The notes under the pieces were generated by a model. It worked only from the letters and a program-made list of their open reading frames with translations, did no database searches and was not told the DNA's origin. DNA of 64,000 nucleotides. Origin: Tausonia pullulans. Taxonomy: Eukaryota; Basidiomycota; Tremellomycetes; Cystofilobasidiales; Mrakiaceae. Shown in pieces: positions 44,606-56,298 of this stretch (the stretch's first letter is position 1; every line of letters starts with the position of its first letter). Location: the NCBI GenBank assembly GCA_951802195.1, contig OX637633.1:186001-250000 (forward strand), given 5' to 3'. Both the position numbers and the translations under genes were made by a program.

Positions 44606-45335
44606 GCTGGGGAAGGGGGCACCGGGGGAGGAAAGGGAGGAATGAGGGGAGGGAAGAGAGAGAAGCGATGGGAGTTGCCCTCCGTCCTCACTATAGGACC
44701 CTTGGTCTGAATTCCGATCCAGACTTTTGTCGTCGTTCCTGCTTTTCCACTCGCTCGGTCTGTTCCTGACGACCTTCGTTTGTCACGGTCCCCCCGTCCC
44801 AGCCCTTTCCCACCCACAGGCGGCTGTCCCGCCCTGTTGCTGCTCAGCGCGCGCAATGGCTGTTCGTTCACGTGGGTTCTTTTGCACCGACAAAGGGTGT
44901 AGAACCGGCAGACATGCTAGAGGATGGTATTCCGAGTCAACACGCAGGAAAGCGCGGGCCGTCCTTGCCTGCGCGCGCGCAGTTGGACAGAAGAACGGCT
45001 CTTAGACCTGTCAGACCTTGTGCCTTGCTCTAGACAAAGTCGCAGAGAGAGAGCTCTCACCGGGCTGAGGGAGGGAGGACAGCGGAGGGCGAGAGGCGGT
45101 GGGCGAGAGGCAGATGTTATACCGTCGACACGGTGGGGTAGAGCGCGAATGAACGCTGAGCTCTTGCCCTCGGTGCTGCACTCATGGGACATCCTCGCGA
45201 GGTGCGTCCAAGGGACTGCTCAAAAGAGAGCTATCGTCATTGAGAGAGGGAGGCGGGAGCGAGAAACCGGGCCAAGACGAAAGAGAGGAAGAGTGAACGA
45301 GCGACTCGCTCGAACAGATAGACTCGCCCGCGTGC
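44606..45335. other. outer part of right arm and unique flank
   Basis: No coding gene is recognised from the tRNA-Arg gene to the 3' end of the next gene. Bases to 45100 belong to the repeat arm; the remaining 235 are unique. Confidence 0.5.
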
Positions 45336-46761
45336 TCAGATGCCGAGGAGCTCCTTGAAGTCAAGGTTCATCAACACGCCGACGTCAGTAAAGTCGTCTT
45401 CCATCGAGACTTCGTACTTGCTAAACCCAAGCGAGCTGAGCACTGTGCGAGGTCGGAAGAGGTCGACGAGTGGCATGCTCATTGAATCCATGCAGATGGT
45501 CATCGGCATCTCCTTGAGCCTGGTGTGATAGACGCGATGGGCTAAACCGTTTGGGCACGCACTAGAGGACGCTGAAGGAAGAGATCGAGGTGAAGAAGAA
45601 GGCAGAGGCAGCACAATGGATGGGTCCAGTCAGGGCACCACCCGATGAAAGGACACCCCGAGGAGCATACCGCTGACTTTCTGAGAATTCAGTCACTCAT
45701 GACTGGCCGCTGACCTTGACGTCGATGAAGCAAAGCCCGACGGGGTGGAGAGCGGGGGGAAACAGCTGGAGAGCGGCGACAAAGCGGATCTGGGCCTGGG
45801 CATGAGTGAGCGGTTGATGCCGAGCGAGCGAGAGATCGTCGTAGATGTCGTTGCCCGCAACGTAGCTAATGATGGACCCAGCTCCTCGAGGAGCTGGGGG
45901 ATGGCGAAGACAAGAGTCGATGTGTGCACGTGATGGTAGCGTGAGTCGGTATGAAGCCCACTCACGCTACCCCATAATCGGGAAATCGCGAGGATTGGCG
46001 AGTGCAACGCGACAAAACACCAGCCAATCTACCAGACCACGATTGGTTTCCTCGAGCAGCAGCAGTTGACAACCAACTTTGACCACAGGGATCGAGATCT
46101 TGGCTTGCACAGGATGGGTTCGAGTGATCGTCTTATTAACGAACTGGCGACGGACGCATGTCTCGGGCGCACGATATCGCGGTCACCTGATCTGAGATCG
46201 CGTCCTTCGCAGAGCTGCGGCTTGCTTTTTGATAGCCCTTCTATATCCGAGGGAGCATAGACAACCAGCCACCCTTGTAGGTCTTGACTGGACTCAAAGT
46301 TTAGCACATGCGGCGAAAGTATCTGTTCGAGCTTGCCGGCGATCTCGTCTGGGCCTCGACCACCGCTGGCTTCCACCTCCTGGGAACCGATCAAATGATA
46401 TCTCGGTGTGATCGCACGTTACCCCAGATAGTTGGGCGAGATGGCGCTTTGAAATTACTGCCGAGACTAGGCGAGACATGCCCACACCCACGCACTCTCG
46501 GCTGAAGACATCGATCCTTCGGGACCGTCTCTCATGTGAGACATTCCAGAACCTCAGAGCGAGGCCTTCCGCCCCCCTATCATGAACGTGGACCAAGCGA
46601 ACCCACCCGGGGAGATCGACAGCGCCCTGGCGCTCCTCTTGAACGTTTCTCCTCTCCGAGCCAACCGAGGTTCTCTTCAAACTACTTCTTAGCCCTCTAA
46701 TCCCTCTCTCAACCCAAGCACCTCGCACCTTCTCGGCAGCCTCAGCCGTCACACTCTCCAT
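45336..46761 (-). CDS. unknown protein with possible C-terminal SAM-like segment
   Basis: I do not recognise the full protein. An ATG at 46761 starts MESVTAEAAEKVRGAWVERG with coding-like composition, and exons follow with QDLQGWLVVYAPSD (near 46280), SKLVVNCCCSRKPIVV (near 46060), SIISYVAGNDIYDDLSLAR (near 45850) and LQLFPPALHPVGLCFIDVK. The last exon, RLKEMPMTICMDSM through VLSSLGFSKYE and VLMNLDFKELLGI, loosely follows the SAM domain pattern. Exon phases in the middle are not all resolved. The start is 73 bp from that of the divergent secreted-protein gene, so the two must share a very short promoter or overlap in 5' leaders. A relation to DUF1308 proteins crossed my mind, without support. 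Confidence 0.45.
45935..45971. other. perfect 12-bp hairpin over a candidate 5' splice site
   Basis: GGTAGCGTGAGT and ACTCACGCTACC pair perfectly around a 13-nt loop. On the minus strand the stem contains GTGAGT, which looks like a donor site of the gene at 45336-46761. Folding could hide that site in the transcript. Confidence 0.55.
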
Positions 46762-46834
46762 ATCCCATCCCTCAACATCACTGTCTTCTCGCTTTCAACA
46801 CCGCGGCCGCTCATTTCATAGGAAACCACCCATC

Positions 46835-47531
46835 ATGCTTGCCTCCTCTCTGTTCTTCTCGACACTTGTTCTCTCGACCGTCGTCTCAGCTCGGCCGGTC
46901 AAGAAGCATGCATGCCCGACGGTAGACCTCATCATATCGTGAGTCTCTTTTCTCTCCATACAACCTTCCTTTATCCCAACGCAAAGACAGAGAAACGGGA
47001 GGTGGTGCTCTCGGCTTCGGCAGGGCTGAACGTGGGCGCGCGGAGATAGTCCAAGATACTGACCGCCGCCTTCCCTCCCTTGCCCATTGTCTCGGACCCA
47101 TCCTCACTGTTTTTTTCGCTCCTGTCCGCCACCACTGTCCTCCATCACACTCAACTCTTCACTCCTTCTCGTGAATGCATGTTTATCGTTATCAGGTATG
47201 CCTGCCCAAGAGGTTATGTCCACCGGGAGTCTGCCGGTGACGCCTCGTACCTGGTCTGCGATAAGTGAGTGTTTATCGTTCGCTGTCGCATGCACGTGTG
47301 ATGTGCTGCTGCACGTGTGTCAACTCTCACTAACGCACGCAACCCACCTCAATCGTTTTATTGTTGTATTTTTTTAGGGAGGACTCCGAGCTCCCGGAAG
47401 CGTATGCCTCTTCATGTCACTACGTCGGCAACGAGCTCGAGATGGACTGGTCCCACGCCGGGTCCATATGTCCTTCGGAGCCCATTGAGATCGCCATTTG
47501 CCCGGTGGTCATTGAGACGCAGCAGGCATAA
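46835..47531 (+). CDS. small secreted cysteine-rich protein
   Basis: Three exons (46835-46938, 47196-47264, 47378-47531) encode 108 residues with matching phases. The N-terminus MLASSLFFSTLVLSTVVSA is a clear signal peptide, likely cut before RPVKK. The mature part of about 89 residues has six cysteines (in HACP, YACP, YLVC, SSCHY, SICPS, IAICP) and an acidic character. It fits no family I know; such proteins in fungi may be effectors, wall proteins or antimicrobial peptides. Function is not assigned. The RPVKK segment could be a propeptide site. Introns are long compared with exons. Confidence 0.75.
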
Positions 47532-47851
47532 ATTCTCAGGTCAGTCACCATGTCATCTCTGTTGCCCAGCGAATGCTAGTGTTGAACGTGTTTGGTTGCT
47601 TTTGATAACAGTATTGCCGCACGTTCGTCGAGTTTCAGTCCAAGGGAGAACACGGTCGCATACATTTGTTGCCTACAAGCCCGCACCACCTCCTTCCGCC
47701 TTTCCCAATTCTGTTCCTTCCGTTGTTAATTGTTCTACCAGTCTATATATTCCGCCACTGTCTCTTTGCATTGCCCGCTCCCATTCTCTCTATTATGTCA
47801 CCTGGTATCTGAAGTTTGTCAATGTCCAGAGGAAAAACAATGAACGAGTCA
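47532..47851. other. convergent intergenic region
   Basis: About 320 bases shared as 3' flank by the secreted-protein gene and the TFIIIC gene. T-rich, with nothing else visible. Confidence 0.5.
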
Positions 47852-49522
47852 TCAATCGCTGTCCCATTCCATTGTCCGCAGCCCCTCCTCGGTTGGGACA
47901 GCACCAGCCGCAGAAGGCTCCTCAGTCTCCAGTACACCGTCCCCCGCGCCTACTGCTCCCTCTCCGGCAATTGACAGACCCTCCATCGGCCCTCCCTCCT
48001 CAACGATTCCAGTCATGTTGTCCTGCTGTTCACCTCCAGCGCCACCATTATCAATCGCCCGCTCCTTGCCTTTCCCCGTCGCGCCCCTCGTCCTCGTCCC
48101 TTTCGAAGAATAAACCTTCTCGCTCCCCAAACCTTCACTTCCATCCTCCTCCCCCGACTGGCTGCTCCCAACGCCTGAGATTGACTCATCGTCGTCCTCG
48201 TCGTCGATGTCTTCTTCCTCGTCGTCGTCGCTCCCACCCCAACCACGACCTGTCCCACCAGGCACACCACTTCCCCTCGCCCCCCTGCCTCTGCTCCTCC
48301 CCCTTCCCCCGCCCCGCCCTCTGCTTGGATGCGGTCGGATCTTTCCTCCTCGGGAGCCGGGACCTCGAGCGGGGCGAGGTATCGCATCTTCCAGGCCGAC
48401 AATGGCACTTGCGCTGGCGTTCGCCATGGCCGAGGCGGATGCCCCTCCCCTAGAAGATGTACCACCGCGGCCTCTTTTGGAACTTGGCCCTCCTCCACGT
48501 CTGGAGGAGGAGGAGGGGAAGGGCGTCGACCGTCGGGATTCGGGGGAGAAGGCACTGCCACCACGCCCGTGCTGCTGGTGCTCGGGATGGGGGTCGTCGT
48601 CGGAATAGAGGTCGTCGCCTTCGGAAGGAGTGTAAGTTTGTGGGTGGAAGGCGAGAGAGAGGGGGGCAGAGACGAGGGGGGCGGGTGGGACTGGGGATGA
48701 GGACATCAGGGAGAGTAGAGGGAGAGAGCTATATGATGTTGCGGCACTCACGAGGCCGCTCATCCTCCCCCTGACGAGGTTGCGTAAGCTCCCATGTGAG
48801 GTCGGTCCCGATGAGCTCAACAACAGTGCCCCTGAGGATCTGGTTGTTGACCTTGAGGTAGGGCGTCGGCGTGTTGAGACCCTGCGAGCGATGAGAGGGC
48901 CTGTCAGTCTCGAAACGTCTTGTGGCTGGACGCGTGTCCGTCCTCCATCCTCCTCATGTTAGACCATCCAAACTGAGAGCTGGCTCAACTCACTATAAGC
49001 GACCACCGATGCTGCCTGTTCAATGCTCCTCCTGATGCAGTCCCTTCCCCTTCCTCTCCCCTGCTACCTCCAGCCCCACCGCCGGTGCCGCCGTTCATCT
49101 TTGAGTGACCCAGGCCCTGACTCCCCTGGGGCCCAGTCACCTCGCCTCCTTCTCCCTCATCCTCTTCGTCAGCTTCCCCTCCTTCCTTGCGCTGCGGCTG
49201 TTTATGCTGTTTGGCGATTCCAGCGCCAGACGCAGGAGCAGAGTCCGCCGCCCTTCCTGCGTTTGCGGGAGTGTGAGGCCGCTGAGGCGGCGCGTTGATG
49301 AACGTCGCGGTAGAGAGGCAGCGGGACAAGTTGAGCGTGATGATTTCTTCCTACAGGTAAAACACATGGTCGTCAGAAGACGAGCGACAGGTCGGAAAGG
49401 AAGGGAGAGCAGGGAGTAACCTCGATCTCAGAATCCCACTCTTCGCCTTCGGCGAGACCCTCGCGGGAGGTTTCGTCGAAGTAGGCGACCTCCCTGAAAG
49501 TCGAGGGGACGATGGAAGCCAT
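47852..49522 (-). CDS. transcription factor TFIIIC subunit 6-like (Tfc7/Sfc7/GTF3C6 domain)
   Basis: TFIIIC binds the A and B boxes of tRNA genes and recruits TFIIIB for RNA polymerase III. The short beta domain of this subunit is recognisable: EEIITLNLSRCLSTATFINA (after MASIVPSTFREVAYFD from 49522), then HRWSLIGLNTPTPYLKVNNQ, ILRGTVVELIGTDLTWEL, matching the 'GLDTPxPxL...GxxxxxxGTxLxF' pattern. A Gly/Glu-rich insertion of about 85 residues splits it near 49000-49240. After SDDDPHPEHQQHG the C-terminus is long, disordered, RG-rich (RGRGGGRGRSRGRG) and acidic, ending MEWDSD. About three introns. The domain call is good; the exact yeast orthologue is inferred. Confidence 0.8.
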
Positions 49523-50512
49523 GTCTAGCCGTGGATGGATGGAGATTGAGGGTTGGTGAAGAGGACGAGACAGGCGACCGGAAGCGGTTGAGCTCGCGTC
49601 GTCGAGGCGCGTCAACAGCACGGGCGGTTGTCGTCTGGAATGATTTTCCTACTCTCAGAGTCTTAAAGATGTTGAAAGAGTCTGAAGATGTCCTATGCAT
49701 TCAAAAGAAAGACACTACGACCACCCCCATCTCGACAGTTGAAGACGGTGCGGAAAGGTTACGTACCTTGGCGCGTCCTCAGAGCGAGGCTATATTCGCC
49801 GGGATTTTCAATGAGGTTTCCCTTGACCATCATCTCCTCTCCTTCTTGTGGCACTCACTGCTCAAATTCTACCCCAGGTCAGTGTCTGATGTTCTGTTTT
49901 TACCCTCTTTTCACTGCTGTTACTCCTTCGTGATGTATCGTATGCCGAAAGGCATCAAACATGTTAGACTACCGAACTAAATTGAGGATACTTTATTTTT
50001 CTGAAACCTCTCTCCTCGACTCCTCTCTGCCTCGGCCTTTCATCGCACCCGGGGCGTATGCTGACTCTTCTGTCTTGCTTGGACATTCACAGCTCTTTCC
50101 GTAGTGTCCCCACATATATCTATCTGTGCTCTTGATCTTGTGAATTCCGTCGAGACCTCTGAGCAGCGCAAAAGTCGTCCATAGGCACCTTGGTTACGAC
50201 GTGTTTCGAGATTCAAACGACTTGTCTGTTCCCTTGCCGGATTGCTAATCAGACTGAAACTCTCAACCAACAAGAACTAAGACTATTTCATCTTCGTACC
50301 AAAATATTAGCTTTGAGAGTCCCTGGAAACGAAGTGTCGGGAGAGGCTCGGCCCGCTTCAGACCTCCGGACCAACAACTTGACTGCCAACGACCATCACT
50401 TCCGGCGTCCCAACCCCTCCTACTCATCTCCTTCTTCCCCGGACTGCCACCTTCTCCGCGGTCCTTCAACACCCCTCCTCCTTCTTGCACCCCATCCTCC
50501 CGCCCGCCCAGC
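49523..50512. promoter_or_regulatory. divergent region between TFIIIC6 and USO1
   Basis: Nearly 1 kb between start codons on opposite strands. A plus frame of 149 codons at 49531-49980 overlaps the TFIIIC leader; I see no family in it and treat it as chance. The USO1 side ends in a CT-rich leader. Confidence 0.45.
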
Positions 50513-53500
50513 ATGAACCTCGACTTGTTCTCTCGGTCGATCCTCTCCAACGCCTCGGCCGCTTACACGGCCCTCCAGGGCAATCTCGCGGCGACCCAGA
50601 CGGCCAATGACACGATCGACAAGCTTGTCGACCGGCTCCAGAATGGCCAGCTCATGGAGGACCGGAGAGCAAGCTTGTTGGGTCTCAAGGCGCTCGCGAG
50701 GGACTGGAAGGCGGTGAGTGGGGGCTCGTAGTCTTCTGCCGGGCCAAGTCTCGGGCATGCTTGTAGAGAGATGTTGAGAGGGTGCCAGGTTCGGGCCGCC
50801 TGCTCGATGGATAAGAAGCAGCGCTAGAGCTCTGTGTATGAACGATTTGGCCAGGATCTCTCGTTCTTGCGATCCAGGCGGGTGGGCAAGCTGGCCGTTA
50901 GTTCGCCCATCCCATGCAACCTGACGCGCCTGCTGGCCGTCCTTGCATCATCCCCACTATGGTCGGAGATGGGCAAGCATTGCTAGGTTTGATTTGTTCC
51001 TTAGGACGTGATGCTGAGTTCGTGCATCCAGAGTCTTGGCCGATAGACGCGAGATCAGAGAGCGAGACACGTGCTGTGATCTCGAGTGTTCCTCCCCGCT
51101 TGCGTCTCGACGCGGCGGTCAGGCATATCCGCCCTCTCGATAGCCGATGCCTCAACCTGAGCAGCTGCTCTTCCCGTTCAACCGACGTTCAAGCACTGAC
51201 ATGCCTTACCTCGCTTGTCAGGATGTGGCCAAGCGCGCGTTCCCTTCGCTCCTTACTGTCCTAGTTCAGGACGCGCCTCAAGACGTTGAGTGCGCCAAGG
51301 CGTGTCTCGAAACGCTCATCGTCCTCTGCGAGTCGGACCTCATCGAGGAGGAGGGCCAGCACAAGGTTTGTGGGCTTATTTCATTGCATGGTTACCCATG
51401 ACCGATGAGAAGGGCTGTCGCTTATCAGCACTTCGTCAGCCCCCGCCTCTTCCTAAGGGTCAGCCCGATGTCGGGCTCGTCAACACCGATCTGTTCCTCG
51501 CCAACCCAGAACCGCTACATTCGCTGCTCGCCCTCCTTTCCGTTCAGCACTTCTACGTCCGTTTCTTTACACTCCAGATGCTCTCGACGCTGCTTCAGAA
51601 CCGTCCGCCTAAGGTCCAGGACTATGTTCTCACGAGCCCCGGCGGCGTCCGGACAGTGATGGAGTGTCTGGAGGAGAAGCGAGAAATCCTGAGGAATGGT
51701 CCGTTATGTCCTGATAGGACAAGGAAGGGAGGAGAGGCTGATCTCCACACGCCTATACAGAGGCCCTTCTACTGCTCCACAATCTTACGGTCACCAATGG
51801 CGACCTGCAAAAGATTGTAGCTTTTGAAGGCGCGTTTGAGCGCCTTTTCGACATCGTCTTCGCTGAGGGAGGAATCGAAGGAGGCGTAGTCGTCCAGGAC
51901 TGTCTCGCCGCCATCGGCACGCTCCTCCGCTTCAATAGCTCCAACTCGGTAAGAGCTGGTTTGACTCAACGTCCCATTCTTGTACCTCAAAGCGCTGATT
52001 ACGCCGCTTTCTTCCTAACAGAACTATTTCCGGGAGCTTTCTCAAATCCCCCGGCTCCCTCCTCTCCTCTTCTTCCCATCTCCTCCTCCGCCGTCAACTG
52101 TGCCTGCCCCGGATGAATTCGCTCTGCAGTATTGGCCGGAGCAGAAGGTAATCAACGCCGGTCTCGTTATCGGCATCGCCAAGCTTCTCGTCATGGGCGG
52201 CAACCCTGGTGGGAACCAGCAGGCGATGCTCTCGAGCGGCATGACCCGATGTCTCCTCGAGTTGGCCATGTCGTCCAATGCACCTGCGGTGCTCAAGGCT
52301 CAAGCCCTGAGCACACTCACCTCCATTCTCCACTCGTCCCGGCCTAACCAGGATCTTCTCTCAACGCTCATCACCGCCCCGCTCGTCCTTCTCCCTCCCG
52401 ACGAGTCCGAGGGTGCCGCCCCGCCCGAACATGGCCCTGGCTACACCCGTCTTTCTCCCCGACCCGCAACGGTGATCCTCGTCTCGCTCGCCGTCCACGG
52501 GGAGCACCCCACTGGGTCCGCCGCCTCCTCGGAAGGTTGGAGCGGCGTCGGCCTCCGATTGCGTAAGGCCGCCGTCGGGTGCTTCGAAGCCTACCTCAGC
52601 TCAAACCGGGAAGGAGCCGAGGGCATTGTCGGCACGATGCGACCTCCTCCCGAGAATAACCCGAACGACCCAACAGGGGACGTAGAGACACCTCAGTCTG
52701 CGGGTTCCCTTCTCCTTTCGGCGTTGACGGACTTGCCAGTATCGGGCGAGCAGTACGACCCGTACCGACCGATCTTGGCGTCGCTGCTCTTCGCGCACTT
52801 GCTGAGAACGACAGAGACGATCAAGAAGATGGCGAGGGCCATCACATTTCCCTCGGCCGACGAGGACGATGATGAGGACCCGCAGACGCTTGTCGGTGTC
52901 GTTGTGGGGAACCTCGTCATGGCTGCGCGAGAGCAGACGGAAGTTGCGAACCGCGAGGCGAAGGACGGCGTCCCGGCTGGCGGGAGGGAGATGACGGGGA
53001 GGGACTGGAGCAGGGCTCAGGTCGGATGGCTGCTTATACTCTGCCAGTGGCTTTGGGATAGCCCGAAGACGGTCAAGGAGTTCCTTAGCGAAGGGTCGCA
53101 CCTCCAGGTTGTGAGTTCGCTTTCCCTTCGACAGACACTTTCGGGCGCAGCTAACTCCGCTCTCACCCTGCCCCCAATAGCTCATTCAGCCGATCGTTCA
53201 GTCCTCGGGCGTTGACCCTCTCATCCAGGGCCTCTCCGCTTTCCTTCTCGGCGTCTGCTACGAGTTCAACCGCGAACCAGGGGAGATCACCCGGTCGACG
53301 CTCCACCCAATTCTCCATAGTCGGATCGGGCCGGACCAGTTTGTCAGCCGGATGGCAAGGCTTAGGGACGATCCGAGGTTCAAGGCTGTTGGACCCGAGC
53401 TCGTTGAAGAGGATGACGTCGATGACTCTGGCCTGGGTCTCAGCGCGGAGGAGATGGGCGAGGTCTGGTTCGACTGGGCGTTTGTCGAGTTTTGGAAAAA

Positions 53501-54196
53501 CACCTACTGTACGTCTTGCTCGTCACGACTCTCTCTCGACGTGCTCCCTTGCTGAGGCCCCCAGCTACTACTGCCCAACAGACACCATCCAGCGCTCAAT
53601 CAACGCCGACCCGGAATCATCAACCCGACCGGCCGACGCCGATTCCGAATCCGCGGCACTCATCAACTCCCTTCGCGCTCGCGTCAAGTCTCAGGCTGAG
53701 GAGCTTGAGGCGCTCCAAACCAAGCTCGGCGAGTTGACGACCAGCCACGCGACGACCGTTAAGGAGCTCACGAATAAGCACGACGAGACGCTCGCGACGC
53801 TGACGTCAACGCACGACTCAAAGCTCGGGTCGGTCACGAAGGAGCTCGAGGACAAGGTTGCCTCGCTGACAAAGGACCACGAGGACGAGGTGAGTTTAGC
53901 TGCTGTTCAGCTTCTAATTCCTCTTCTGATGTTATTTCCCCCTGTAGAGCAAGTCGATCGCCGACGAGATCTCATCACTCAACCTTTCCGTTGCGACCCT
54001 CACCTCGTCGCTCGCTGCCGCCCAGAAGAAGCACGCCGACGACGAGAAGGAGCAGGAGGATCTCCTCGTCCTTCTCGAGGAGCTCTCCGCCAAGCGCAAG
54101 CGCGACAAGGCACGCATGCGTGAGGCTGGCCTTGACGTCAGTGAGGATGAGGAGGACGGTGGAGATGACGATGAGGAAGATAGCGAAGAAGAGTGA
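50513..54196 (+). CDS. USO1: vesicle tethering protein Uso1/p115
   Basis: Uso1/p115 tethers ER-derived COPII vesicles to the Golgi. The start MNLDLFSRSILSNASAAYTA is followed by an Armadillo-type head: KLVDRLQNGQLMEDRRASLL, DVAKRAFPSLLTVLVQD, AKACLETLIVLCESD, LVNTDLFLANPEPLHSLL, VQHFYVRFFTLQMLSTLLQN, REILRNEALLLLHNLT, VQDCLAAIGTLLRFNSSN, NYFRELSQIPRL. A second head region runs to WFDWAFVEFWKNTY. Then a coiled coil of about 130 residues (RARVKSQAEELEALQTKLGE onward) and an acidic tail, SEDEEDGGDDDEEDSEEE. The coiled coil is far shorter than in budding yeast, as in p115. Intron 1 (50714-51221, 508 nt) is much longer than the other introns. The call is firm. Confidence 0.93.
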
Positions 54197-56298
54197 GCAA
54201 GCGGGCCTTAGGGGGGTAGGTGGGTGTAGATAATGAGTGTGATTCTGTTTGTGCACACACGCTGGTTGGTTTTTCGGAAATGACATGATGATTCGGGATC
54301 TTGCCGACCATAAAACCCGTCACGTGTTTCTCTGAGCGTGCGGTAGCTCACCGATCCGAATCGCCCGCTTAGCGGATGTGTTTCGTTGGTCGTGCCGGAG
54401 AAGAGCTCAAGACAGTGGCTATGAGACCGCCGAAAGCATTTGCACGACGCAGTAGGCCATAGGCAACACAGTCAAGTTCCTCGCTCTTGGCCTTTCTCCG
54501 CTGGACGTCGCTGCCATCTCCGTAGTGTGATTGGACTTGAAACGCCCGCACTGCTGCAGCATAGACGATGATCTTGCCTCACCGCGCATGGTCGAATATG
54601 AACGCTACAAGATCTACCTGATCATCAACGCTCTCTGGGCCATCCTCTTCATCCCTCAGACGGCCAATCCCACCTTCAGGGGCGTCCTGACCGTAAATAC
54701 CTCTAGGTGACGTGAAGAAGAGTTGGTATTCCCATGGTCGAAGGCACGGTAAAACTTGTCTCTAAGGGTGAAAGAGCGGCCCCCACCTTCCAGTCCATCC
54801 TCATCGGCGTCTGATTTCTCAATTAATACTTCGTGCTCGTTGAGATACGCGGCTTTATGCTTCTGTCTCGAAAGGTGGCGAATCTTCCCAGGTTCACAGA
54901 GAAGCTGCACTCTGCTTCTTCGGGCGACAAGGCGGAGGGCGATGTTCAGACACTCTTTCGGGCATCCCTTACGCGGCTCTAATTCATTTCTTCATCGAGC
55001 TCATCACTCTGGGCATCAATCTCTGAGTCGCCATTGTATGAGGCGTTCTCTACATCTTCATCAGTTCACGAGCTCGACCTCTGGGTACTGTTATTAGTAA
55101 TCTTCAGCTCTCTGGGATGAAGGAGGGCCCATCGTTGAGTTGTTTTCCCCTTTACTTTTTCAGGCTTAATAGCACCAGAGAAGTCGGTTTCGGGCTCATA
55201 TCCATCCTATATCTCCTAAACCCAATCCAGGATTGTCACGGCGCTTCAACTCGAAATGGTTCTAGAACAAGCGGCTTCAGTTGAATGGTTCAACAAGGTG
55301 AGGAAGTAAGAAACGAGACTGGTTTCATGAGAGAAAAAGTTGTCGGCGGTCGTCTAGATTGAGGATGCTCACAAGAGAGCAGGGTTCCGGTCAGACCTTT
55401 TCACTATATTTTTGTCTCCACTTTACAGACCGAAAGATGTTCCTGTCAACAGATGCGGAAGGCCATACCATAGCTGGGCCCCTTTCGGCTTGTTCCCTCT
55501 CGATGTCCACCATTGCAGCTCTCTTGTTTCCTTCCTTTCTGTATGCACTCTACCAAGCGGAAGCACGAAAGTGATATCCGATTCCCGTGAGGTTCTTCGA
55601 AGTTAATATCGCCCTCGTCAAGTTCCCTGTCTGTTCTGTTCAGGCGATCTTCCTTGCGTTTTGTTTTCTCGCTCCATGCCTTTGTGTCGTCTTAGTGCTT
55701 TGAAGTTCTATCTTTATGGCTCTTAGCCTAAATCAGGCTCTGTGGCAGGACAAGTCGAGACGACTGCCAGAGATGGTCAAAACACACACCGCTGAAATGC
55801 GTTCGCCACGGCAATTATTCGTTGTCCTGCCACAACTGAGCATCGTCCTAGTCCAATTGACCCTGCCCGCCACAGAGAGGATGATGCGGCTGCGTCAAAT
55901 TGTGGAGACCAAGGCGACGGCGACAACCTTGGTTGGCTTCGTGCGTGGCTCAGGAATGTTCGAAGCTGCTCTCTGATGACCCAGTTTGTAAGCGCCTCAT
56001 GAGATGGCAAAATTCAAGTCCAAGGAGATCCTTTTGGTCTCTCTCTTTGTTCGGCTTTTGGTGGTACGGCGCGCGCGAGCGAATATCTTCCCGGCCGGGG
56101 AAGAGGGGGATCGCTAGGTAAGAGTGCGGGCTCCTTGCCGAGGAGGTCCCCAGGTTCGTGCCGAACGACGCCGGCCGGCTTGGTCCGCGGCGGCTTTGAC
56201 TACGAGTTGACCAGTCAAGTCATGCAGAGTCTTCACGCCCTCCCCTTGTTTCTCACATCAACCTCCACCTCATCCCACTCTCACTCCTCACCGCTGCC
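54197..56298. other. intergenic region with transporter relic
   Basis: 2.1 kb between USO1 and the MFS transporter. Apart from the transporter-like fragment near 54.6 kb I recognise nothing. Composition is AT-richer in 55.1-55.9 kb. The last 200 bases are the transporter's leader. Confidence 0.5.
54605..54692 (+). pseudogene. fragment of an MFS transporter like the downstream gene
   Basis: The segment translates as IYLIINALWAILFIPQTANP, close to IYLVTSALSAILFIPQAATP in the transporter at 56299-59034, and bases are also similar (GCCATCCTCTTCATCCCTCA shared). Neighbouring parts of the transporter are not seen, so this is an isolated remnant of an older duplicate. Confidence 0.7.

Larger units (their letters stand above)
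42948..45100. repeat. right arm of large inverted repeat
   Basis: This 2153-bp arm begins at TCAAAG just before the penultimate G6PD exon and ends at 45100, where it diverges from the left arm after GGCGAGAGGCGGT. It contains no LINE and fewer heptamer units. Since the G6PD gene runs through its inner edge unbroken, this is likely the parental location. Confidence 0.95.

Noticed and set aside
49531-49980. 149-codon plus-strand frame upstream of TFIIIC6
   Set aside because: Overlaps the divergent leader, no domain, no splice or family support.
54341-54375. GGTAGCTCA string resembling a tRNA D-arm
   Set aside because: No cloverleaf can be built around it.
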